DNA of 5,540 bases. It comes from Clostridiales bacterium. Lineage in GTDB: Bacteria; Bacillota; Clostridia; Lachnospirales; Lachnospiraceae. Made by a program: the position numbers and the translations under genes. The notes beneath the pieces were generated by a model. The model had not been told where the DNA came from, did not search any database, and saw nothing but the letters and a program-made list of their open reading frames with translations. This document shows positions 1 to 5,540 of this stretch, piece by piece; the first letter of the stretch is position 1, and each line of letters opens with the position of its first letter. The DNA lies in assembly GCA_029267975.1 (NCBI GenBank), contig JAJUHH010000211.1, forward strand, positions 1 to 5,540, in the 5' to 3' direction.

Positions 1-100
1 CAGGGGCGCCTCTTCGGCCTCTTGAGTATTTCTCCAGAAACTGAACTTATTATACTTCTATTCAATTTGCCCTTCTGTCTGACTCACAGAAGCATTATCT
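1..100 (-). other. Untranslated leader of an off-window transcription unit; 5' stem-loop and GC-rich edge
   Basis: No credible coding sequence is seen here. Just after the predicted start lies an inverted repeat, CTTCTGT (92-86 on the minus strand) with ACAGAAG (78-72) and a 7-base loop. It has no following U-run, so it is not an intrinsic terminator and may be a 5' stem-loop of the leader. A second TATAAT (54-49) lacks a -35. The last 26 bases turn GC-rich and include two plus-strand copies of GCCTCTT (8-14 and 17-23). They also contain AGAGGCGC (minus strand 13-6), which resembles the conserved opening of lysine riboswitches (AGAGGYGC), but too little is present to call it. Confidence 0.35.
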
Positions 101-129
101 AGTATAGCAAAGGACCTTGTCTTTGTCAA
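101..129 (-). promoter_or_regulatory. Strong sigma-70/sigma-A type promoter pointing out of the left edge
   Basis: The minus strand has a perfect -35 TTGACA (129-124), a 17-bp spacer, and -10 TATACT (106-101, five of six bases), preceded by TGC (109-107) as an extended -10. This is close to the best possible housekeeping promoter. The -35 box overlaps the stop codon of the fumarase beta gene (TGA, 128-126). The predicted start is near 94-95, leaving a leader of at least about 94 bases to the window edge with no start codon that can be assigned. It should drive a separate downstream transcription unit that the window does not contain. Confidence 0.7.
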
Positions 130-668
130 CAATTTTGCATAATTTTTTCATATAAATTATTACCTTGGGAATCTATTACAACTATAACCGGAAAATTATC
201 TACATACAATTCCCGGATTGCCTCTGTACCCAGATCATCATAAGCTATTACGGTACTTTTCTTTATCTTTTTTGATAAGAGGGCACCGGCTCCGCCCACG
301 GCTGCAAAATATACAGCTTTTTCTCTGATCATGGCCTCAATGACTTCTTTACTTCGCTTGCCCTTACCAATCATTCCTTTCAGGCCTTGCTCCAGTAAAA
401 GCGGCGTATACTTATCCATACGACTGCTGGTGGTAGGACCTGCAGATCCAATGACCTGGCCTTCCCTTTCCGGTGTAGGCCCGAGATAATAGATAATATT
501 ATTCTTCAAATCAATGGGTATCTCTCCACTGGCCATCATTGTTTCATATATTCTTTTATGGGCTGCGTCTCTTGCCGTATAAATTGTTCCTGTTATATAG
601 ACATAATCTCCAGCCTGCAATTCCTCCACCATCTGTTCTGTCAGAGGAGTTGTAATGTATCTATCCAT
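126..668 (-). CDS. Class I fumarate hydratase, beta subunit (TtdB/FumA C-terminal-type)
   Basis: This 180-residue protein corresponds to the C-terminal swivelling domain of single-chain class I fumarases and completes the active site supplied by the alpha subunit. Family motifs appear in order: TARDAAHKR (31-39, Arg33 a likely substrate contact), YYLGPTP (60-66), IGSAGPTTSSRMDKY (73-87, where Thr79, Thr80 and Arg83 match the catalytic Thr-Thr/Arg group of the Leishmania enzyme), MIGKGKRS (99-106, with the active-site lysine), the glycine-rich AAVGGAGALL (122-131), and AYDDLGTEAI, followed by an FP...VIDSQGN ending. Length is typical and the frame is intact. The start at 668 gives the expected N-terminus (ITTPLTEQMVEELQAGD). 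Its ribosome binding site is not ideal: GGGAAAGG (688-681) is 12 bases away and a GGG (677-675) is closer. It follows the alpha gene by 126 bp, so it may be read through from gyrBA, from its own promoter, or both. A tartrate dehydratase function remains a less likely alternative. Confidence 0.92.
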   Translation of the reverse strand: MDRYITTPLTEQMVEELQAGDYVYITGTIYTARDAAHKRIYETMMASGEIPIDLKNNIIYYLGPTPEREGQVIGSAGPTTSSRMDKYTPLLLEQGLKGMIGKGKRSKEVIEAMIREKAVYFAAVGGAGALLSKKIKKSTVIAYDDLGTEAIRELYVDNFPVIVVIDSQGNNLYEKIMQNC

Positions 669-701
669 AGATTGCCCATGCCTTTCCCTGAATATACGAT
701 G

Positions 702-722
702 AATACAACCTGTATTATACCA
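702..722 (-). promoter_or_regulatory. Candidate extended -10 promoter with overlapping palindrome, upstream of fumarase beta
   Basis: In the 126-bp gap between the fumarase subunits the minus strand reads TGGTATAAT (722-714), a TGn-extended -10 with a perfect TATAAT. The best -35 at 17 bp spacing (GAGATA, 742-737) matches consensus at only three of six bases, which an extended -10 can tolerate. Transcription would begin near 707, leaving about 39 bases of leader. The last bases of the -10 and the start region are covered by a perfect interrupted palindrome, AATACA-GGT-TGTATT (716-702), which could be an operator or a small RNA hairpin. AT-rich DNA yields such boxes by chance, so confidence is modest. 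Confidence 0.4.
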
Positions 723-794
723 TCTTATAAAATGATTATCTCTGATTCATTCTAGTAATAAATAAATCATTGTGATTATCAAATACTTCCTCTT

Positions 795-1637
795 CTACAA
801 TATCCTAGTCACATGCCGGTTGACATGACAGCAGATATTGATTGCAAGCGGAAGTCCTGCGATATGTGTCGGATAGGTTTCAATATTAACTCCCAGTGCT
901 GTAATTTTTCCGCCCAAGCCTCCGGGGCCAATACCCAGCTGATTGATTTCTTCAAGTAGCTCCTCTTCCAGCTTGCGGATATGGGGCAGGGGGGATGGAA
1001 GGTTCATATTTCTTGTCAGTGCCCTTTTCGCCAGCAGGGTACATTTTTCAAAGCTTCCTCCAATTCCAACACCTACCACAATAGGAGGACAAGCGTTAGG
1101 ACCGGCAAGCTTTACTGTCTCAAGGACAGCCTGCTTTACTCCCTCTTCTCCATCCGAAGGTTTCAGCATATATACCCTGCTCATATTTTCACTGCCAAAA
1201 CCTTTCGGCGCAACAATCAACTCCAGCTGATCTCCTGCAACAATTTCATAGTGTATAACTCCCGGTGTGTTATCCCTGGTATTTACCCGAAGCAAGGGAT
1301 CCCCCACCACTGATTTACGGAGATATCCTTCCTCATATCCCTGCCGGATTCCTTCATTGATGGCATCCTCCAGAGTTCCTCCCTGGACGTATACCTCCTG
1401 ACCGATGCGAATAAATACGATTGCCATTCCCGTATCCTGGCAGATCGGTATATTGTCCGCTGCTGCAATGTCCAAATTTTCTCCAAGTTGGTCAAGAATC
1501 TGCTTTCCAAGAACGGACTGCTCTTTCTCCTTAGCAGCTCTCACTCTCTCCTCTACATCAGAAGCCAACTTATAGTTGGCTTCTATGCACATTTCCCTTA
1601 TGCTGTTTATAATGACGTCTATAGGAATTGTTCTCAT
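795..1637 (-). CDS. Class I [4Fe-4S] fumarate hydratase, alpha subunit (TtdA/FumA-type hydro-lyase)
   Basis: With the beta subunit downstream it forms an oxygen-sensitive fumarase converting fumarate and water to L-malate, in the reductive or partial citric acid branch of anaerobes. The 280 residues match the usual length of the stand-alone alpha subunit, equivalent to the N-terminal domain of E. coli FumA. Three cysteines are placed to bind the cluster: Cys66 in PICQDTG, Cys183 in GPNACPPIVVGVG, and Cys270 in INICCHVNRH (Cys269 beside it is the less likely ligand). By comparison with the Leishmania enzyme, Gln67-Asp68, an Arg near 107 and His258 (PTHIAG, 12 residues before the last ligand, as in that structure) are probable substrate residues. 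The ATG overlaps the gyrA stop in ATGA, and the ribosome binding site lies within gyrA. L-tartrate dehydratase alpha is a homologous alternative that sequence reading cannot fully exclude; fumarase is more likely in a clostridial two-subunit context. No symbol is given because naming in this family is inconsistent. Confidence 0.93.
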   Translation of the reverse strand: MRTIPIDVIINSIREMCIEANYKLASDVEERVRAAKEKEQSVLGKQILDQLGENLDIAAADNIPICQDTGMAIVFIRIGQEVYVQGGTLEDAINEGIRQGYEEGYLRKSVVGDPLLRVNTRDNTPGVIHYEIVAGDQLELIVAPKGFGSENMSRVYMLKPSDGEEGVKQAVLETVKLAGPNACPPIVVGVGIGGSFEKCTLLAKRALTRNMNLPSPLPHIRKLEEELLEEINQLGIGPGGLGGKITALGVNIETYPTHIAGLPLAINICCHVNRHVTRIL

Positions 1638-4264
1638 GCTTCGCCTTTTCCTGAAGAATTCTCAGCTTCTTCCTCTATATCATCATTTATTAAGTCGTCA
1701 TTTGATAGCTCATCCTCTTCAGGATAATTATCCAAATCAGAAGTATCGATTACCTGATTCTCTTCATTCAGTTCTTTTTCCAGATTTTTAATCAATTCTT
1801 CTTCACTGGTGTTATTGCTGCTTTCTTTGACCTTAGCCATATTGGCTACCTTTACATTCATTTCTACATCAATATCCATCAGCTTTACACCGGAGGTGAT
1901 TCTTCCCAGCACAGAAATATCGCTGACAGCAATTCGTATGATAATGCCTTCGGTGGTGATCAGCATAACTTCATTTTCTTCATCAACGGCCTTAACACCG
2001 ATGACATAACCTGTCTTTTCTGTTATCTTGTAGCATTTCACACCTTTACCGCCACGACGTTGTACTGTAAATTCTTCCATCTCAGTACGTTTACCAAGGC
2101 CATATTCAGATACAAACAGGAGATATTGTCCCTGGGTATTTAATTGCATTCCCACAACCTCATCATCTCCTGTTAATGTCATACCAATGACACCCATGGA
2201 GGTTCTTCCGGTAGGTCTCACATCCCGCTCATTAAAGCGGATACACATACCGTTCTTGGTTACCAAAATAATGTCTTTTTGATGGTTGGTGGTCTTTACT
2301 TCAATCAACTCATCATCTTCCCGTAGGCTGATGGCCTGAAGACCTGTTTTTCTGATATTTTCATATTCCCGGATTGGTGTTTTCTTCACAATACCATTCT
2401 TTGTCGCCATAAAGAGAAAGCGATTATCCCGATATTCCTTCAGGGGAATAATGGCTGTAATTCTTTCTTCCGGTAAGAGCTGCAGCAGATTAACTATGGC
2501 TGTACCTCTTGCTGTTCTTCCGGATTCCGGAATCTCATATGCCTTCAAACGATATACCCTGCCTTTATTAGTAAAGAACATAATATAATGATGGTTGGTG
2601 GTCATGAGAAGATCTTCAATAAAATCTTCTTCAATCGTCTGCATACCCTTGATTCCCTTACCGCCGCGATGCTGGCTCTTAAAGTTATCAATGGTCATAC
2701 GTTTGATATAACCAAGTCTGGTCATGGCGATAACTGTATTCTCGTTAGGGATCATATCCTCCATAGAGATATCAAACTCATCAAAACCGATGCTTGTTCT
2801 TCTGTCATCACCGAATTTATCACGAATGATTGTAATCTCTTCTTTGATTACACCCAGGAGCTTTTTCTCATCTGCCAGGATTGCCTTATACTCTGCAATC
2901 TTACCCATAAGCTCCTGATACTCTGCTTCCAGACGCTCTCTTTCCAGACCCGTTAACGCGCGGAGTCTCATGTCTACGATTGCCTGTGCCTGAACATCCG
3001 TCAGACCAAAGCTCTCGATTAATTTTTCTTTTGCAGCTGCAACATTTGCAGACCCTCTGATAATGCGTATTACCTCATCAATATGATCAAGGGCGATCAG
3101 CAAGCCCTGCAAAATATGTGCACGCTCTTCCGCTTTATTGAGATCATATTTGGTCCTTCTGGTTACAACATCCTTTTGATGATCCAGATAGTAATTCAGC
3201 ATCTGAAGCAAATTTAGGATTTTAGGCTCATTATTCACCAGTGCGAGCATATTGACACCAAAGGTCTCCTGCAGCTGGGTATGCTTAAATAATTGATTTA
3301 GTATTACATTGGCATTGACATCTCTTCGAAGCTCAATGGCAATTCTCATACCGATACGGTCAGATTCATCCCTAAGATCGGTAATACCATCAATCTTCTT
3401 ATCCTTTACAAGCTCAGCAATCTTCTCTATCAGGCGAGCCTTGTTCACCATATAAGGAAGCTCCGTTACAACAATACGGTTTTTCCCGTTCTGCATAGGC
3501 TCGATTTCGGTAACCGCACGGACTCTGATCTTACCCTTACCGGTACGATATGCCTCATTGATTCCGGATGTACCAAGAATCTGGGCACCTGTAGGGAAAT
3601 CCGGTCCCTTGATGATCTCTAGTAGCTCATCAATCTCTGTCTCTCTTTCGAATTCTATATGGTTATTAATAATTTTTAAAACACCATCAATTATTTCACG
3701 AAGATTATGAGGCGGTATATTTGTAGCCATACCAACAGCGATACCCGAAGTACCGTTCACCAATAAATTCGGAAATCTTGAAGGTAATACCAGCGGTTCC
3801 TTTTCTGTTTCATCGAAGTTAGGAGCAAAATCAACGGTGTCCTTATTGATATCGGACAACATCTCCATAGATATCTTACTTAAGCGGGCCTCGGTATAAC
3901 GCATAGCCGCAGCACCGTCACCATCCACGGAACCAAAGTTGCCATGGCCGTCAATCAAAGGATATCTGGTGGAGAAATCCTGCGCCAGTTTTACCAATGC
4001 CTCATAGATCGAGCTGTCACCGTGGGGATGATATTTACCCATGGTATCACCGACAATACGGGCACATTTACGGTGCGGCTTGTCAGGACCATTGTTCAAC
4101 TCGATCATCGCGTATAAAATTCTTCTTTGTACCGGCTTTAAACCGTCCCTTACATCGGGCAGGGCGCGTGCGGCAATAACAGACATGGCATACTCAATAT
4201 ACGAAGTTTCCATTGTCTTTTTCAGATCGACGTCATGCACCTTGTCAAAGATATTCTCATCCAT
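1634..4264 (-). CDS. gyrA: DNA gyrase subunit A
   Basis: This is the DNA-cleaving and strand-wrapping subunit of gyrase. Starting at the ATG at 4264 it has 876 residues, within or slightly above the usual GyrA range; an in-frame TTG at 4288 would add eight residues but lacks a ribosome binding site. The N-terminal winged-helix domain contains RDGLKPVQRRILYAM. The quinolone region KYHPHGDSSIYEAL has Ser84 and Glu88, the unmutated state expected for Gram-positive GyrA. The catalytic tyrosine is Tyr123 in AAMRYTEAR (codon 3898-3896). Tower and coiled-coil/C-gate regions follow to about residue 490, then a beta-pinwheel C-terminal domain (about 500-812). The canonical GyrA box QRRGGKG at 735-741 (2062-2042) marks true gyrase rather than ParC; a related QHRGGKG lies at 531-537. 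The last 63 residues are an acidic, probably disordered tail (24 Asp/Glu, 3 Lys). The stop codon overlaps the next gene's start. Confidence 0.98.
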   Translation of the reverse strand: MDENIFDKVHDVDLKKTMETSYIEYAMSVIAARALPDVRDGLKPVQRRILYAMIELNNGPDKPHRKCARIVGDTMGKYHPHGDSSIYEALVKLAQDFSTRYPLIDGHGNFGSVDGDGAAAMRYTEARLSKISMEMLSDINKDTVDFAPNFDETEKEPLVLPSRFPNLLVNGTSGIAVGMATNIPPHNLREIIDGVLKIINNHIEFERETEIDELLEIIKGPDFPTGAQILGTSGINEAYRTGKGKIRVRAVTEIEPMQNGKNRIVVTELPYMVNKARLIEKIAELVKDKKIDGITDLRDESDRIGMRIAIELRRDVNANVILNQLFKHTQLQETFGVNMLALVNNEPKILNLLQMLNYYLDHQKDVVTRRTKYDLNKAEERAHILQGLLIALDHIDEVIRIIRGSANVAAAKEKLIESFGLTDVQAQAIVDMRLRALTGLERERLEAEYQELMGKIAEYKAILADEKKLLGVIKEEITIIRDKFGDDRRTSIGFDEFDISMEDMIPNENTVIAMTRLGYIKRMTIDNFKSQHRGGKGIKGMQTIEEDFIEDLLMTTNHHYIMFFTNKGRVYRLKAYEIPESGRTARGTAIVNLLQLLPEERITAIIPLKEYRDNRFLFMATKNGIVKKTPIREYENIRKTGLQAISLREDDELIEVKTTNHQKDIILVTKNGMCIRFNERDVRPTGRTSMGVIGMTLTGDDEVVGMQLNTQGQYLLFVSEYGLGKRTEMEEFTVQRRGGKGVKCYKITEKTGYVIGVKAVDEENEVMLITTEGIIIRIAVSDISVLGRITSGVKLMDIDVEMNVKVANMAKVKESSNNTSEEELIKNLEKELNEENQVIDTSDLDNYPEEDELSNDDLINDDIEEEAENSSGKGEA
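1644..1652 (-). promoter_or_regulatory. ribosome binding site of fumarase alpha, inside gyrA
   Basis: The minus strand reads AGGAAAAGG, followed by six bases and the ATG at 1637. The site is embedded in the last codons of gyrA, which encode the Ser-Gly-Lys-Gly stretch of the acidic tail. Together with the ATGA overlap (1637-1634) it supports translational coupling of the fumarase alpha subunit to gyrA. Confidence 0.75.
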
Positions 4265-4336
4265 TGTTTGCCTCTTTTCTATTATCAAGATTATACAGAT
4301 TTAGAACTTGATAACTTGTTTTCTCACTACTGTTTC
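4265..4336 (-). promoter_or_regulatory. gyrB-gyrA intergenic gap with inverted repeat around a TATAAT
   Basis: The 72-bp AT-rich gap carries, on the minus strand, TTATCAAG (4314-4307) and its exact complement CTTGATAA (4289-4282), separated by 17 bases that include TATAAT (4295-4290). No convincing -35 hexamer lies 16-18 bp upstream, and there is no TGn extension, so an independent gyrA promoter is only weakly supported. A third copy of the core lies in the gyrB end: plus-strand TATCAAGATT occurs at 4342-4351 and again at 4283-4292. The simplest reading is a co-transcribed gyrB-gyrA spacer that may form a weak 8-bp hairpin just upstream of the gyrA ribosome binding site. An operator is possible but unproven. 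Confidence 0.3.
4271..4277 (-). promoter_or_regulatory. gyrA ribosome binding site
   Basis: The minus strand reads AAAGAGG six bases before the ATG at 4264-4262. It decides the gyrA start: a TTG eight codons upstream (4288) is in frame, but starting there would translate through this Shine-Dalgarno sequence, and that TTG has no comparable site of its own. Confidence 0.8.
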
Positions 4337-5540
4337 TTATATATCAAGATTCTTTACATACTTAGCGTTCGCCTCAATGAATTCTCTTCTTGGCTCAACC
4401 TTATCTCCCATCAGAGTAGTAAAGGTCAAATCTATCTCTGAGGATTCTTCCTCATCCATACTGACGCGAAGCAGGATTCTTCTTTCCGGATCCATGGTTG
4501 TCTCCCATAGCTGCTCTGCATCCATCTCTCCAAGACCCTTATATCTTTGAATTTTATTGTTGGAATCTCTTCCGATTTCTTGCAGAATCTGGTTTAGTTC
4601 CTCATCACTGTAAGCATAGCGAACCATCTTATTTTTCTCCACTTTATAAAGGGGAGGCTGGGCCAGATAGACATATCCCTGCTTAATCAGCTCCGGCATA
4701 AAGCGATAGAAAAAGGTTAGTAAGAGTGTACTGATATGTGCACCGTCAACGTCCGCATCAGTCATAATGATAATCTTATGATATCTCAGCTTACTAATAT
4801 CAAAATCATCGGAGATACCGGTACCAAAAGCAGTAATCATTGCTTTAATTTCGTTGTTAACAAGAATCTTATCCAGTCTTGATTTCTCAACATTTAAAAT
4901 CTTACCTCTGAGAGGAAGAATTGCCTGGGTCGCTCTGGTTCTGGCTGTTTTGGCGGAACCACCCGCAGAATCGCCCTCAACAATATAGATTTCGCATTTT
5001 GAAGGATCCTTTTCAGAACAGTCTGCCAGTTTTCCAGGTAAGCTGGTTCCCTCCAGTGCGGTCTTTCTTCTAGTAAGATCCCTTGCTTTTCTTGCTGCAT
5101 CTCTTGCCCTCTGCGCAAGCACTGCCTTTTCACAAATGAGTTTCGCCACTTGTGGATTCTGCTCCAGAAAATAGGTCAGCTGTTCGCTTACAATACTGTC
5201 AACCGCTCCTCTGGCCTCTGAATTACCAAGCTTTTGCTTCGTCTGTCCCTCAAACTGCGGCTCGGATATCTTGATACTGATAATCGCTGTTAATCCTTCA
5301 CGGATATCTTCCCCTGACAGATTTTGATCACTGTCCTTTAAATATTTCATTGCTCTTGCATAATCATTAAAGGTCTTGGTAATGGCATTTTTAAAGCCCG
5401 CCAGATGGGTACCGCCTTCAGGGGTTGTTATATTATTAACAAAGCTGTAGCAACCTTCCGTATAGGTACTGTTGTGCTGCATAGCAACCTCAACGTATAC
5501 ATTATCCCTGGTTCCTTCGCAGTAAATGATCTCAGGATAC
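4337..5540 (-). CDS. gyrB: DNA gyrase subunit B, C-terminal 400 residues (5' end outside window)
   Basis: This is the ATPase subunit of DNA gyrase, which pairs with GyrA as A2B2 and drives ATP-dependent negative supercoiling in the cytoplasm. The frame is open to the window edge: 19 codons precede the first visible Met (5482), so that Met (in VEVAMQHN) is internal. About 240 residues, the GHKL ATP-binding domain, are missing if the protein has the usual length near 640. Visible are the end of the transducer domain (NNITTPEGGTHLAGF, about 5434-5393), then the TOPRIM domain with EGDSAGG (4978-4958), PLRGKILNVEK, and the Mg-binding DADVDG (4759-4742). The GyrA-contacting tail follows, with QRYKGLGEM (4549-4523) and the typical ending NAKYVKNLDI. 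The quinolone-region positions matching E. coli Asp426 and Lys447 are Asp and Arg; Arg is, to my recollection, common in Gram-positive GyrB. It is GyrB rather than ParE because of the adjacent gyrA and the closing motif. There is no frameshift. Confidence 0.98.
   Translation of the reverse strand, partial: YPEIIYCEGTRDNVYVEVAMQHNSTYTEGCYSFVNNITTPEGGTHLAGFKNAITKTFNDYARAMKYLKDSDQNLSGEDIREGLTAIISIKISEPQFEGQTKQKLGNSEARGAVDSIVSEQLTYFLEQNPQVAKLICEKAVLAQRARDAARKARDLTRRKTALEGTSLPGKLADCSEKDPSKCEIYIVEGDSAGGSAKTARTRATQAILPLRGKILNVEKSRLDKILVNNEIKAMITAFGTGISDDFDISKLRYHKIIIMTDADVDGAHISTLLLTFFYRFMPELIKQGYVYLAQPPLYKVEKNKMVRYAYSDEELNQILQEIGRDSNNKIQRYKGLGEMDAEQLWETTMDPERRILLRVSMDEEESSEIDLTFTTLMGDKVEPRREFIEANAKYVKNLDI

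Noticed and set aside
72..92. Inverted repeat CTTCTGT/ACAGAAG as a terminator after the fumarase beta gene
   Set aside because: No T-run follows on either strand, the stem is only 7 bp, and it lies downstream of a strong promoter, so a leader stem-loop is more plausible.
733..780. Direct repeat TGATTATC at 733-740 and 773-780 in the alpha-beta gap
   Set aside because: An 8-base match in AT-rich DNA is expected by chance; the 40-bp spacing is suggestive, but nothing else supports a binding site.
943..1313. Plus-strand open frames of 95 and 110 codons opposite the fumarase alpha gene
   Set aside because: They lie wholly antisense to a well-conserved gene, have low-complexity or Ser-rich composition, lack a ribosome binding site and resemble no family.
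2280..2603. Exact 15-base repeat at 2280-2294 and 2589-2603 within gyrA
   Set aside because: It encodes the same Thr-Thr-Asn-His stretch in two homologous blades of the GyrA pinwheel, so it needs no further explanation.
4265..4288. Eight-codon N-terminal extension of GyrA from a TTG at 4288
   Set aside because: It would place the Shine-Dalgarno AAAGAGG inside the coding region, and the ATG at 4264 gives the standard GyrA N-terminus with six-base spacing.
3997..4550. Several plus-strand open frames of 60-87 codons around the gyrA start and gyrB end
   Set aside because: These are antisense shadows of gyrA and gyrB, whose motifs are continuous on the minus strand.

Overview
The window reads almost entirely on the minus strand. 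It looks like a chromosomal core region of a low-to-moderate-GC Gram-positive anaerobe, most likely a member of Clostridia (Lachnospiraceae-like). The reasons are gyrB directly followed by gyrA, a two-subunit oxygen-sensitive [4Fe-4S] (class I) fumarase, strong AAGAGG/AGGAAAAGG ribosome binding sites, and a GyrA with Ser84/Glu88 in the quinolone region. The assignment rests on gene content and motifs; no search was run.

Layout in transcription order (right to left): the 3' two-thirds of gyrB (5540-4337, its ATPase domain lies outside the window); a 72-bp gap holding a short inverted repeat around a TATAAT; complete gyrA (4264-1634); the fumarase alpha subunit (1637-795), whose ATG overlaps the gyrA stop codon by 4 bases; a 126-bp AT-rich gap with a candidate extended -10 promoter and a small palindrome; the fumarase beta subunit (668-126); and a 125-bp non-coding stretch. 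That last stretch starts with a near-consensus promoter whose -35 overlaps the beta-subunit stop codon. It points to a gene or leader RNA beyond position 1.

GyrB and GyrA form the A2B2 DNA gyrase that introduces negative supercoils with ATP. The alpha and beta fumarase polypeptides together build one active site that interconverts fumarate and L-malate. The two pairs are functionally unrelated in the classical sense, yet the 4-base overlap makes translation of the fumarase alpha subunit likely to depend on gyrA translation. This is the most notable feature of the window.

I see no mobile element, CRISPR array, tRNA, rRNA, frameshift or sign of horizontal transfer, and no evidence of a new biological system. 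The points worth a second look are regulatory: the gyrA/fumarase coupling, the two candidate promoters, and the leader that runs off the left edge.
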